Origin: SZAS-7 sp964514655
GTDB lineage: Bacteria; Chlamydiota; Chlamydiia; Chlamydiales; FEN-1388
Reading direction: 5' to 3'
NCBI GenBank assembly: GCA_964514655.1
Contig: CAZEQY010000011.1
Coordinates: 1 to 64,000 of the forward strand
DNA length: 64,000 nt
The translations under genes and the position numbers were made by a program. Shown here piece by piece: positions 8,922 to 18,049 of this stretch. How positions within the stretch are numbered: the first letter of the stretch is position 1; every line of letters starts with the position of its first letter. Below the pieces are notes generated by a model that worked only from the letters and a program-made list of their open reading frames with translations, did not search any database and was not told the DNA's origin.

Positions 8922-9031
8922 CTTTGGCGGTATCTTAGTCAGGATTCGTGGTAGAAAATTAAGAGCGGCAAAGAATTGCCTCACTCGCAAACGTATCGCT
9001 CTAGTTTTGCAAAAGGCTCTCGAGATTAAGA

Positions 9032-11011
9032 CTACTTGAGCCTAAGGGAGTTCCAGATAACTGAAAGGGAGCTACATGCCATGGCGGCGCTTGCTATGAT
9101 AGGGTTCAGCAAGGTGCCTGTAAAGGGATACAGTATGCCTGCAGCTATAGGAACGCCAAGTATATTATAAATACATGCAAAAAATAGGTTTTGGCGAATA
9201 TTTTTCATTGTTGCACGGCTTAAGGAAATAGCCCGTACAATGCCTCTAAGATCACCTTTTACAAGCGTAACGCCTGCGCTTTCTATTGCAACATCAGTTC
9301 CTGTACCCATGGCAATGCCTACATCGGCTGAAGCTAAAGCCGGAGAGTCATTGATCCCATCCCCCGCCATAGCAACAACCTGATTGTTGCCCTTAAAACG
9401 CTCTACAATGATGTTTTTTTCATCTGGACTAATGCCCGCATACACCTCATCGATATGCAGCTTGCTAGCTACAGCCTTTGCAGTATGTTCATTATCACCT
9501 GTAAGCATTACTACTTTGATACCAAACTTATGTAAGTCATCTACTGCCTGAAATGCAGTTTCTTTAATAGGGTCTGAAACGGCTATAAAGCCAAGGGGCT
9601 TATCATCAACAACTACATAGATCACCGTTTGGGCTTTTTCTTGAGCCGCTTTTGCTTCATTCTGCAAAAAAGCAGTATCTTTTTTCCCTACAAAAATCAT
9701 TTTGCCGTCGACTTTTCCGGAAACACCGCCTCCAGTGATAGAAGTAAAGCCTGCAACATCTCCAAGAGGGATATTTTGTTTTTTTGCTCCTTCTACAATG
9801 GCCTTTGCAAGGGGATGTTCGCTATTTTGTTCTAATGATGCTGCGTAGTATAAAAGGTCGCGCTCGGGGCCATACATCTCAGTAATTTTAGGCTTTGCTT
9901 CCGTCAGCGTTCCCGTTTTATCAAGAAGTATAGTGGTCACCTTCTCAAGTGTTTCTAAAGCTTCCGCATTTTTTATGAGCACGCCCTCTTGAGCGCCTTT
10001 TCCAACACCAACCATAATTGACATAGGCGTTGCAAGCCCAAGCGCACAGGGACAAGCTATGATCAGTACAGCTACAGCGTTGCTAAGTGCATAGGCATAG
10101 CGAGGCTCGGGCCCAAATAGGCCCCAAAGAATAGCTGTAACAACTGCCACCACAATAACAATAGGCACAAAATATGATGAGATAACATCGACAAGCTTTT
10201 GTATTGGCGCCTTGCTTCTTTGTGCTTCAGAAACCATCTGCACGATGCGTGCTAAAAGCGTTTGGCTGCCAACACGTTTTGCCTGCATGATAAAGCTACC
10301 TGTCTGGTTGATAGTGCTTCCTGTCACATTGTCTTGAGGCTTTTTTTCAACAGCAATGGGCTCTCCCGTTATCATAGACTCATCTACAAAACTTGAGCCC
10401 TCCACTACAACCCCATCTACGGGAATTTTTTCTCCTGGCTTTACACGCAAGATGTCTCCCACTTGCACCTGATCAATGGGCACTTCGCTCTCATGCCCAT
10501 CAACAACAAGGTGAGCGGTCTTTGACTGGCGGTTAAGTAAGGCTTTTATCGCCTGGCTTGTTTTGCCCTTAGCGCGAAGCTCAAGCACCTGTCCCAATAA
10601 AACAAGCACTGTGATAGCAGCTGCAACTTCAAAATATACATAGCGGCCCTCTTCTGGAAAGACAACTACAAATAGACTGTAGAGATAGGCAGCGCCAACA
10701 CCGAGTGAAATTAAGGAAAACATATTTAATGAGCGATGCACTACAGAGTCCCAGCCCCGTTGAAAAAATGACCATCCGCACCACAGTACTACAGGAGTGC
10801 ATAAAACAAGCTGAAGCAGGTGGTCTTGCACAATACCAAACAAAGGAAGAGTGAGAATAGCCGCAACCCAAAACCGACGCAACATATTGCGATATTCAGA
10901 ATCATCGACATCAACTGCTGCATCTTTTGGCTCTAAAGACATCCCACAAATCGGACAATGCCCAGGATTTGGCTGTTCAACTTCTGGATGCATGGGGCAT
11001 GTATAGATCAT
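9032..11011 (-). CDS. copA: Copper-translocating P1B-type ATPase
   Basis: 659 residues. The N-terminal metal-binding segment is of the YTCPMHPE...CPICGMSL type (C5-P-M-H8, C19-P-I-C22), not a ferredoxin-like CxxC domain. Then come the TGE actuator loop (215-217), the membrane CPC motif (320-322), the phosphorylated Asp in DKTGT (364-368), the SEHPLAKA His-Pro motif, TGDN and GDGINDSP. It exports copper or silver from the cytoplasm at the expense of ATP. No copper-responsive regulator lies beside it. Metal choice between Cu and Ag cannot be read from sequence. Confidence 0.93.
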   Translation of the reverse strand: MIYTCPMHPEVEQPNPGHCPICGMSLEPKDAAVDVDDSEYRNMLRRFWVAAILTLPLFGIVQDHLLQLVLCTPVVLWCGWSFFQRGWDSVVHRSLNMFSLISLGVGAAYLYSLFVVVFPEEGRYVYFEVAAAITVLVLLGQVLELRAKGKTSQAIKALLNRQSKTAHLVVDGHESEVPIDQVQVGDILRVKPGEKIPVDGVVVEGSSFVDESMITGEPIAVEKKPQDNVTGSTINQTGSFIMQAKRVGSQTLLARIVQMVSEAQRSKAPIQKLVDVISSYFVPIVIVVAVVTAILWGLFGPEPRYAYALSNAVAVLIIACPCALGLATPMSIMVGVGKGAQEGVLIKNAEALETLEKVTTILLDKTGTLTEAKPKITEMYGPERDLLYYAASLEQNSEHPLAKAIVEGAKKQNIPLGDVAGFTSITGGGVSGKVDGKMIFVGKKDTAFLQNEAKAAQEKAQTVIYVVVDDKPLGFIAVSDPIKETAFQAVDDLHKFGIKVVMLTGDNEHTAKAVASKLHIDEVYAGISPDEKNIIVERFKGNNQVVAMAGDGINDSPALASADVGIAMGTGTDVAIESAGVTLVKGDLRGIVRAISLSRATMKNIRQNLFFACIYNILGVPIAAGILYPFTGTLLNPIIASAAMACSSLSVIWNSLRLK

Positions 11012-11129
11012 ATCCTACCTAGATTTATTTTCTCATATTTCAAGAGATGTTTTATTACAACAACGAGTTTCAGTTGCAAATTTATCGCAAAAGATAGAAA
11101 TACAGGATATGGAAACCTAGCGGGCAATC

Positions 11130-12494
11130 ATGTCACATATAGCAAAGACAAAGGGTAGAGAGCTTGAGCAGCTAGCAGCGCAGCTTGCTTTACGCTCCGG
11201 CTACGAGATTGCGCAAGAAATCTCTACAAAGACCCCTCAGGCTATTGCTAAGCTTTTTCTTTATTTTACCCCCAAGATTGCAGCAGATACCTTCGACTAC
11301 TTACCGCTTAAAATACAGCAACAGCTCTTTTCGCTACTGCCACAGCACTACACAGCATCACTTCTTGAAGGCATGAGCCCGGACGATCGCACGGCACTAT
11401 TAGAAACACTGCCTAGGCAAGAAGCCTACAAGTATATTGAACTACTATCTAATCAAGAGCGCCACCTTACATTAAAGCTACTTGGCTATCCGGAAGATCG
11501 CGTCGGCCACTATATGACAACAGACTATATAGCCGTAAAGATGGACTGGACGGTAGAAAGGGTGCTAGAGCATTTACGTAAGTATGGCCACGACAGCGAA
11601 ACAATAAACGTTATCTTTGTGATTGATGACGAAGGCCACCTTATCGATGACGTACGCATAAAAGAATTTCTCTTTGTGCCAAAGAACTACAAAGTATCAC
11701 AAATTTCCGATGGGAGATTTGTTGCCCTATCGGCCCAAGACAACGCTGAAAAGGCAATCAACGTCTTTAAAGAACATGACCGCCAAGCATTACCTGTTGT
11801 AGACAGCCACAAAAAGCTTGTGGGCATTGTCACAATTGACGATATCTTGCGCCTTGCTGCAGAAGAATCTACCGAAGATATGCAGAAGGTGGGCGGTACA
11901 GAAGCTCTTGAAGAGCCCTATATGGACACTCCCTTTTTCGAACTTATGAAAAAGCGCTCTCGCTGGCTTGTCATCCTCTTTATAGGTGAGCTATTTACGG
12001 CAACTGCGATGAGCTTTTTTGAAGGCGAAATTGCAAAGGCTGTTGTGCTGGCGCTCTTTTTGCCGCTCATCATTTCTAGTGGTGGTAATGCCGGATCACA
12101 ATCTTCAACACTAATCATACGCGCGATGGCCCTTGGCGAAATTAAGCTGCACGACTGGTGGCAAATTATGCGCCGAGAAATATTTTCAGGACTTTTTTTA
12201 GGCTGCGTCCTTGGCATCATAGGCTTTGCCCGAGTAGCCATTTGGGCAAAAGCCCTCAACATGTATGGTGAACATTGGCTTCTAATTGCCATAACGCTAT
12301 TTCTTGCCCTGATCGGCGTTGTGATGTGGGGCACACTCACGGGCGCTATGCTGCCCCTTATTCTAAAACGGCTAGGAGCAGACCCCGCAACAAGCTCTGC
12401 GCCACTTGTAGCAACCCTCGTTGACGTAACAGGAATCACAATCTATTTTTATATAGCCCTGATCGTACTAAAAGGCACGCTTCTTGCCGGCTAG
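11130..12494 (+). CDS. mgtE: MgtE-type magnesium transporter
   Basis: 454 residues in the standard order: a helical MgtE N-domain (residues 10-130, with ALLETLPRQEAYKYIELL), two CBS domains (about 135-255, with ITIDDILRLAAEESTEDM at the end) and a five-helix membrane domain. The pore signature SGGNAGSQSS lies at about residues 320-330. It forms a Mg2+-gated channel in the inner membrane. The ATG start has only a weak ribosome site. The gene converges on the amidohydrolase gene and overlaps it by 27 bp. Confidence 0.95.
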   Translation: MSHIAKTKGRELEQLAAQLALRSGYEIAQEISTKTPQAIAKLFLYFTPKIAADTFDYLPLKIQQQLFSLLPQHYTASLLEGMSPDDRTALLETLPRQEAYKYIELLSNQERHLTLKLLGYPEDRVGHYMTTDYIAVKMDWTVERVLEHLRKYGHDSETINVIFVIDDEGHLIDDVRIKEFLFVPKNYKVSQISDGRFVALSAQDNAEKAINVFKEHDRQALPVVDSHKKLVGIVTIDDILRLAAEESTEDMQKVGGTEALEEPYMDTPFFELMKKRSRWLVILFIGELFTATAMSFFEGEIAKAVVLALFLPLIISSGGNAGSQSSTLIIRAMALGEIKLHDWWQIMRREIFSGLFLGCVLGIIGFARVAIWAKALNMYGEHWLLIAITLFLALIGVVMWGTLTGAMLPLILKRLGADPATSSAPLVATLVDVTGITIYFYIALIVLKGTLLAG

Positions 12495-14102
12495 ATAAGT
12501 TGTGATGATCTTTATATCAGTGATCTTTTCCGGATCTACCTTTGTGGGGTTTTTGTCGAGCACCACAAAATCTGCAAACTTGCCTACTTCTATACTACCA
12601 AGTTCATGGTCTCTAAAGCACTGCCAGGCAGGATAGATCGTCATTGCTTTTATTGCCTCTTCAACAGAAATGCGCTCGTGGGGGTTGATAATGCTACCGT
12701 CATCTGCCTTTCTTGTTACTGCCACCTGAATAAAAAGAAGCGGGTTTAAACTGCCTAAAACGTCGTCATTAAAGCTAAACTTTAGGCCAAGTTTTTTTGC
12801 TGTTTGGGCAGCATCCAAATACTTTACGCGAGCATGGCCCAAGATGTTGTCTTGAAAGACCTTGCCCCATAAATACACATGCTCTTCAGAAAAAGAGGGA
12901 GTGGCCTTTAAAGCTACCATGCGCTCGAAAATTGAGGGATTTGCCACCGTACAATGCTCTATACGAAAGCGTGGGTCGTTAGATGGTTTTTTCTCAAGTG
13001 CCTCCTGAAAAGCATTTAGAGCATCTTCTATTGCCTTATCGCCATTGGCATGAACAGCAACTTGCAAGCCCTTGTTATGAGCATCAACCACATATGTGTT
13101 TAGAGCTTTTTGTGAGAAGTTAAGGTTGCCATAGCTATCTTTATCATGATACGGCTTAGTTAAAGCGGCAGTATAGCCCTGTATAGAGCCGTCAGCCCAT
13201 ATTTTCATTCCCAAAATTTTGAATTGATCTGTGTTTTTTTTCTGAAATTCTTGTATCTCGTTGAGCATGGAATAGACCATATACCCCTGTATACGTATCG
13301 GACAGCTAGATTCATTTGCAATCTTTCGCATAGTCTCAATCTGGCCTACGGGGCTTGGCATGGGGAAGCCAAGACCCATGTCGGTGATGGTGGTATACCC
13401 ATTTTTTGCATACACTTGAGCAATGAGTTTGCCTATATCAAAGAAGTTTATGTTCTTAAATGTGGGAAAGCTTGCAACTAGGGCGCCAACTGCAGGGACT
13501 TCATCGGCAACACCTGTAAGCTTGCCCTCCTTATCGCGCTCAAAAGCACCACCCATAGGATTCTTTGTATCTTCAGTAATGCCGGCAAGCTCAAATGCCT
13601 TTCTATTGCCATAGGCAATGTGTAGCGACTTATTGATCACCAAGACAGGTACATCTTTTGATACTGTATCTAAAAGGGCAAATCCAAGCTCTTGAGTTTC
13701 TGTCATAAGTGAGGGATCATACTCTAGAGCAAGCACTGGGCCTTTTGCTACTTGTCTTTTAAGCTCTGCTAACACATCGTTAACTGTCTTATAGTGCTCA
13801 GGATCCACATTTAAATGGGTGCGAATTATTGCTTCCATCAGCATATGCGTATGAGCGTCAATAAACCCCGGAAGCATAGTCTTGCCCTCAAGGTCATACA
13901 CGATAGTATTTGCTGCCTTTGTTGAAAATGCCTCCGCCTTGCTTCCACAAAAGATAATTTTGCCATCTTTTATAGCTACGGCTTCGACATAAGGCATCTT
14001 TTCATTGACGGTGTATATATCGCCATTAAAGAAAATTGCATCGGCATTTTCTGCCACAAGCGTTGTAACAAATAGCTGCAAGACAAGCACAAAGTAACGC
14101 AT
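12468..14102 (-). CDS. Exported amidohydrolase of the YtcJ type
   Basis: 544 residues with a signal peptide (MRYFVLVLQLFVTTLVA). It shows the amidohydrolase metal site HTH in GFIDAHTHM, ADGSIQGYTAAL in the barrel, the His of VAVHANGDKAIEDAL and of RIEHC, and a late Asp in SFNDDV. The family removes amide or formamide groups from diverse small molecules. The substrate cannot be inferred. Export to the periplasm is unusual and implies scavenging of an external substrate. It is flanked by mgtE (convergent) and by a gene-free region with palindromes. Confidence 0.88.
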   Translation of the reverse strand: MRYFVLVLQLFVTTLVAENADAIFFNGDIYTVNEKMPYVEAVAIKDGKIIFCGSKAEAFSTKAANTIVYDLEGKTMLPGFIDAHTHMLMEAIIRTHLNVDPEHYKTVNDVLAELKRQVAKGPVLALEYDPSLMTETQELGFALLDTVSKDVPVLVINKSLHIAYGNRKAFELAGITEDTKNPMGGAFERDKEGKLTGVADEVPAVGALVASFPTFKNINFFDIGKLIAQVYAKNGYTTITDMGLGFPMPSPVGQIETMRKIANESSCPIRIQGYMVYSMLNEIQEFQKKNTDQFKILGMKIWADGSIQGYTAALTKPYHDKDSYGNLNFSQKALNTYVVDAHNKGLQVAVHANGDKAIEDALNAFQEALEKKPSNDPRFRIEHCTVANPSIFERMVALKATPSFSEEHVYLWGKVFQDNILGHARVKYLDAAQTAKKLGLKFSFNDDVLGSLNPLLFIQVAVTRKADDGSIINPHERISVEEAIKAMTIYPAWQCFRDHELGSIEVGKFADFVVLDKNPTKVDPEKITDIKIITTYLAGKKRAF

Positions 14103-14290
14103 AAACCCCTAGATTTTTTTTTTACTGTTACTCCGGATAATTGCATGATCGCCAGATTTTTTCCATAAATTTCTACTATAAACATCTTGCCCTTGCGCTC
14201 ATCCTATTCCCCATAAGTCTTTCATCTCAGCTCCGCAATCGATTGCAAAGGGCTTTAAAAATGCTGATTTATGTAAATTTGGCAAAGTAT

Positions 14291-14404
14291 CTTTTGCGCT
14301 TTTGCGTTGAATTCTTACATTACCGAAAATACCTTTAAGCCACAAAGGTATGTATGAAATGGAAAAAATTAACGCAAAAACGCAAAAACCCAAAAGCGCA
14401 AAAG
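14291..14404. repeat. Nested foldback palindrome in a 430-bp gene-free region
   Basis: An arm at 14291-14308 (CTTTTGCGCTTTTGCGTT) has its complement, with extra repeat units, in 14371-14404. A perfect 8-bp hairpin (ATACCTTT/AAAGGTAT, 14329-14336/14344-14351) lies between the arms. The region 14103-14532 otherwise holds no supportable gene. It may be a decayed foldback element or a two-way terminator. Confidence 0.5.
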
Positions 14405-14532
14405 AAGCCTTACCTCAACTCGAGCGATATATTTTAATTTTTTATTGTGCTCTTGTAAGACTTACGGTGGCTAGTATGCGTGCCCTTGCTCGATTCATGT
14501 TGATGCTTCGGGCAAAGGCAAGGAATTTCGGG

Positions 14533-15048
14533 TTAGGCTCGATGTTGAAGTACCTTAGGAACAGCCAGATGAAACCACGGAGTAAAGCGTTCTTTAGCAT
14601 GGCTCATCTCTTCTAAAAGATCGGGAATAGCAATCCAGCGGTAGGCGGCTACTTCTTGGGGGTCGGGGTGCACCTCTTGGCTATCGTAGCTACCGATAAA
14701 GACATGGTCAAACTCGTGCTCAAATAGGTTGTTGCCGACGGGGGCATGATATAAGAGACAAAAGACCTCTTGTAGCGGGCAAGAAAAGCCCATTTCTTCT
14801 TTGATCCGGCGGATGGCAGCATCACCTACTCGCTCATTAGGCCGAGGATGCGAGCAGCACGCATTTGTCCACATACCACCACAGTGATACTTCTCGTGTG
14901 CTCGCTGATGAATCAGCATCTTGCCTTCTGGATTAAATATAAACACAGAAAGTGCCCTATGCAAAAGCCCCTCTTGGTGAGCCTTTAGCTTTGGGCACGT
15001 GCCAAGTTCGTTATCCTGATTATCAACTAAAACTACTTGTTCTTCCAT
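14533..15048 (-). CDS. idi: Isopentenyl-diphosphate delta-isomerase, type I
   Basis: 171 residues, a Nudix-fold enzyme converting isopentenyl to dimethylallyl diphosphate for isoprenoid synthesis. Visible are the catalytic Cys in TNACCSHP (C65, metal-binding H67), the metal ligand His in HQR, the divergent Nudix helix RRIKEEMGF and the catalytic Glu in the FEHEFDHV stretch (about E112). The length matches the bacterial type I enzyme. The gene stands alone, followed by a gene-free region. Confidence 0.95.
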   Translation of the reverse strand: MEEQVVLVDNQDNELGTCPKLKAHQEGLLHRALSVFIFNPEGKMLIHQRAHEKYHCGGMWTNACCSHPRPNERVGDAAIRRIKEEMGFSCPLQEVFCLLYHAPVGNNLFEHEFDHVFIGSYDSQEVHPDPQEVAAYRWIAIPDLLEEMSHAKERFTPWFHLAVPKVLQHRA

Positions 15049-15074
15049 TGTTGCAATGGTAGAAAAAGCAGCCC

Positions 15075-15209
15075 TTATTGTACAGGAGTTTCGTCGATGC
15101 GATGCTCTTGCTTTTGAGCCTTTTTCTCATGCTTCTTAGCACGACGCTCTTTAAGAGACATTGTGGCTTTTTTTCTATCTTCTCTACGATGCTTAGATTC
15201 TTTGCTCAT
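15075..15209 (-). CDS. 44-residue highly basic protein
   Basis: A short frame begins MSKESKHRREDRKKATM and continues with KERRAKKHEKKAQKQEHR, ending DETPVQ. It has a strong ribosome site (AGGTGA, 15213-15218) 3 bases before its ATG, better than many larger genes here. About half the residues are Lys, Arg, Glu or His, so it may be a nucleic-acid-binding or ribosome-associated peptide. No family was recognised. The ribosome site is one arm of a perfect inverted repeat (see 15211-15290), suggesting translational control. A spurious frame is possible, but the codon pattern and ribosome site argue against it. Confidence 0.6.
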   Translation of the reverse strand: MSKESKHRREDRKKATMSLKERRAKKHEKKAQKQEHRIDETPVQ

Positions 15210-15210
15210 A

Positions 15211-15290
15211 AATCACCTCTATTTAATTTAGAACAATGGAGTTAAATACTTATTTTAACTCTTATTCTTACTAATATAATAGAGGTGATT
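15211..15290 (-). promoter_or_regulatory. Inverted repeat hiding the ribosome site of the small basic gene
   Basis: AATCACCTCTATT at 15211-15223 is perfectly complementary to AATAGAGGTGATT at 15278-15290, separated by 54 AT-rich bases. In the minus-strand RNA the upstream arm reads like the 16S rRNA anti-Shine-Dalgarno end and would pair with the ribosome site of the 44-residue gene. It could instead end the transcript of the DUF1254 gene, whose stop is 7 bp upstream. Confidence 0.5.
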
Positions 15291-15296
15291 AATATG

Positions 15297-16706
15297 TCAA
15301 TTCTTTATTTGAACTACTGGAGGCTTCCAGGTTCCGTTAAGTACTGATGGCTCAGGCCAGTAGAGGCGGAGCATCAAAATAAAGGCACCCTTTGGGGCGG
15401 GAAGCCAGTTGGATTCTAGGTCTTTTCCCGGGGGTTCGTTTTGAATAAACAGGTCAAGCGAGCCATCTAAGTTATATTTAAAGTTATTTCTTGGGCTTAC
15501 CGAGTAGCGATTTATGGGGTTTTGAGCAAAAAAGTACTGGTCGTTATACATAGTAAGCGACCAAAAGCCCTTTACAGGAGGTATTTCATCCTTTGTAAAG
15601 TGCATAACGTAGCGGTGCTTGCCAGTCAAAGGCTTGCCGTTAGAGCCTTCGCTCGTGTAGGGATAGATGGCATCTTGGGGGCGGTTTGCACCAAGGCCAA
15701 TAGCTGCAACAGTCGCACGTGTAAGATAATCAGTGCCATACACGCCAGTATTGAGCGATAGATGCCAGCCATTTACTACGTCATGCTTTGTATTTTCGCT
15801 GCTGAGCATCTCTTCAAGTGCAAGCTTTGGGGCAAGCTCAAGACTTCGCGCAATAACCGGATCAAGACTTTTAAAATCTAGCGCCTTGCCGGGAACAATC
15901 CCCAATTTTGCCATACGCTCTACCATGGGAGTATCAAGAACAGATGGAGGGTTATCTACCATAAGTGCTGTCATTTTATTAAAGAAGGTATTTGCATCCA
16001 TGCGGTTAACCTGCGTGCGTACAGGCGTTTTCATGTCGATAGCAGGATTAACAGTCCCCTTCTGAGGCGTGTAGGGCTTGCCATAGGAACTTAAAGGAAC
16101 AAGCGTGTACTGATCCTGTATTGCATGAACAGCCTTATAGTCTTCCGGCGTTCCTGTACAGTAGGTTCTGCCTATAATCCACACCATGTTTGTCGGTGAT
16201 TTAAGCTGCTGTACGCCATCAGGCAGTGTACCCTTCCAAAATGGACCTGTGATGGCAAAGTCTTTAGCTTGGGTACCGGTAGTTCTTGTGCCGGGGGATG
16301 CAAAGACATCTGTCCAGCCAGAAAGCATTGGCATAAGGTAGTAGCGGCCATTTTCGTCCGGCACATGAAGAATATAGGGCTCTTTAGAAAGATCTAGCCA
16401 GGCTGAAGAGTAGAGCGTATCAGAGTTTGGAGCAACTACATCATGAAACGAAGCATCAAAATACTCTCGAGCATTCATAAACTGGCCCATAGGAGCTTTA
16501 CGACCTTCTACAGCAGCCGTATTTGTCAGCACCTGCCGAGTTAGATCCATGGTAACAAGTGGGTAGCCATAGAGATAGGCTTCTGTTGCAATTTCGATAG
16601 CCTCTTGTTCAGATAATTTTTGTGTAGAATCTGCCCCAAAAAGAGTTGTAACAGCAAAAGCCGTGCACAATGTAAAAAATGTTCGTAAGCGAGCAAGCGA
16701 TAGCAT
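15297..16706 (-). CDS. Exported DUF1254/DUF1214 protein
   Basis: About 469 residues with a signal peptide. The start is set at ATG 16706 because GAGGA sits 5 bases upstream; a frame from 16721 has no such site. The N-terminal DUF1254 region shows YLYGYPLVTMDLTR, QFMNAREYFDASF and VAPNSDTLYSSAWLDL. The C-terminal DUF1214 region shows GFWSLTMYNDQYFFAQNPINRY and GSLDLFIQNEPPGKD. The family is widespread, secreted and without an established reaction. A short, RBS-sequestering hairpin and a small basic gene lie downstream on the same strand. Confidence 0.88.
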   Translation of the reverse strand: MLSLARLRTFFTLCTAFAVTTLFGADSTQKLSEQEAIEIATEAYLYGYPLVTMDLTRQVLTNTAAVEGRKAPMGQFMNAREYFDASFHDVVAPNSDTLYSSAWLDLSKEPYILHVPDENGRYYLMPMLSGWTDVFASPGTRTTGTQAKDFAITGPFWKGTLPDGVQQLKSPTNMVWIIGRTYCTGTPEDYKAVHAIQDQYTLVPLSSYGKPYTPQKGTVNPAIDMKTPVRTQVNRMDANTFFNKMTALMVDNPPSVLDTPMVERMAKLGIVPGKALDFKSLDPVIARSLELAPKLALEEMLSSENTKHDVVNGWHLSLNTGVYGTDYLTRATVAAIGLGANRPQDAIYPYTSEGSNGKPLTGKHRYVMHFTKDEIPPVKGFWSLTMYNDQYFFAQNPINRYSVSPRNNFKYNLDGSLDLFIQNEPPGKDLESNWLPAPKGAFILMLRLYWPEPSVLNGTWKPPVVQIKN

Positions 16707-16835
16707 AAAATTCCTCAGCATTTTTTTAGCTTTCTACTGGAGATACCAGAAATCAATAAAATTCTCCAGGAAATAAAAACGCTAACAAAATCAATTATCT
16801 TTGCTTGTATCGACGACGATTGTATAATATGCCGC

Positions 16836-18029
16836 ATGAAATACTATGTACTTGCACTTTTAGTATGGATGTCAGCGGCATTTGGCGATGCAGCCACACC
16901 TTGGCTTTCGACAAAAAAGACAAAGATTGTTACTCCTCAAGGCTCTGAAGTGATTTTGCGAGGCATAAACCTTGGCGGATGGCTTGTAGAAGAGATGTGG
17001 ATGCTTCCATTTGTTATTGAGCCTCCAAAAAACAGCACCTACATGCCTATACAAGATCATGTATCGCTCTGGCAGGCGTTTGAAAAGCGCTTTGGCAAAG
17101 AAAAAATGCTGACAATTCGCCACGAATTTCGAAAGGCATGGCTAACGACAAAAGACTTTGCCAACATTAAGGCTGCCGGCTTTAACACTGTTCGCCTACC
17201 CTTTCTTTTTGACCTCCATAGCGAGCCTCAAGGCCTCTTTTTTTGGCTAGACTACGCTGTAGAGCTTGCAAAAGAACATGGCCTTTATGTCATTTTAGAC
17301 ATGCACGGAGCGCCAGGTAGACAAAGTGCTAGCGTACATACAGGCCACGTTGCAAAAAGTGCATTTTTTTCACAAGACACCCACGTCAATACCGCCTGCG
17401 ATATCTGGAAAGAAATTGCCAAGCACTATAAGGACTGCCCCACTATCGTTGGCTACGACCTATTAAACGAGCCCATGGATGCCCCCAGCCGTAAAGAGCT
17501 CTATAAAAAGTATGACAAGCTCTACAAGGCTGTACGAAGCGAAGATAAAAAGCATATTATCTTTATCCAAGATGGCTACAAGGGCGTAAACAGCCTTCCA
17601 CACCCAAAAGACTTTAAGTGGAGCCAAGTAGCAATTAGCACCCATCACTATGTCTTTAACGAACATACGTCAGATGAATTTATGGCAAAGTTTAACGCCC
17701 ATATACAAAAGGTGCATGACAAGCAAAAGCAAATAGAAATCCCCTTTTACCTTGGCGAATTTAATGTTGCGCCAAGAGGCTCTTTTAGCACCCTTGAAAA
17801 AGTTATGAAAACACTTAAAGACAAAAAGCTGTCTTACTCCTTTTGGTCATATAAAATTGGTAGACGCGGCCATAAAAATTCCCTCTGGGCACTCTACTAC
17901 GCCCCTGGCCACCAAAAAAATATCGACCCATTTAGAGATAGCTACAAGACGGTTCTTAAAAAAATTTCGCGCCTTAAAACCTCAAACTACGAAAAAAATG
18001 AGGATCTAATCAGTCTTTTCCGTTATTAG
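16836..18029 (+). CDS. Exported glycoside hydrolase family 5 enzyme
   Basis: 397 residues with a signal peptide (MKYYVLALLVWMSAAFG). It shows the GH5 start LRGINLGGWLVEEMW, the FNTVRLPF strand, HGAPG, the acid/base Glu in DLLNEP (E212) and the nucleophile Glu in YLGEFN (E308). The opening resembles exo-beta-1,3-glucanases and related glucosidases. It cleaves beta-glucans, possibly of a protist or fungal host. The dioxygenase gene follows after 20 bp on the same strand, so one transcript is likely. Exact substrate unknown. Confidence 0.9.
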   Translation: MKYYVLALLVWMSAAFGDAATPWLSTKKTKIVTPQGSEVILRGINLGGWLVEEMWMLPFVIEPPKNSTYMPIQDHVSLWQAFEKRFGKEKMLTIRHEFRKAWLTTKDFANIKAAGFNTVRLPFLFDLHSEPQGLFFWLDYAVELAKEHGLYVILDMHGAPGRQSASVHTGHVAKSAFFSQDTHVNTACDIWKEIAKHYKDCPTIVGYDLLNEPMDAPSRKELYKKYDKLYKAVRSEDKKHIIFIQDGYKGVNSLPHPKDFKWSQVAISTHHYVFNEHTSDEFMAKFNAHIQKVHDKQKQIEIPFYLGEFNVAPRGSFSTLEKVMKTLKDKKLSYSFWSYKIGRRGHKNSLWALYYAPGHQKNIDPFRDSYKTVLKKISRLKTSNYEKNEDLISLFRY

Positions 18030-18046
18030 TAAACTAAAACGGAAAA
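18016..18046 (+). promoter_or_regulatory. Hairpin across the GH5 stop, 3 bp before the dioxygenase ATG
   Basis: TTTTCCGTT (18016-18024) pairs with AACGGAAAA (18038-18046). The second arm covers the only purine-rich stretch in front of the next ATG at 18050. It could weaken translation of the dioxygenase or attenuate read-through from GH5. Confidence 0.35.
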
Positions 18047-18049
18047 TAT

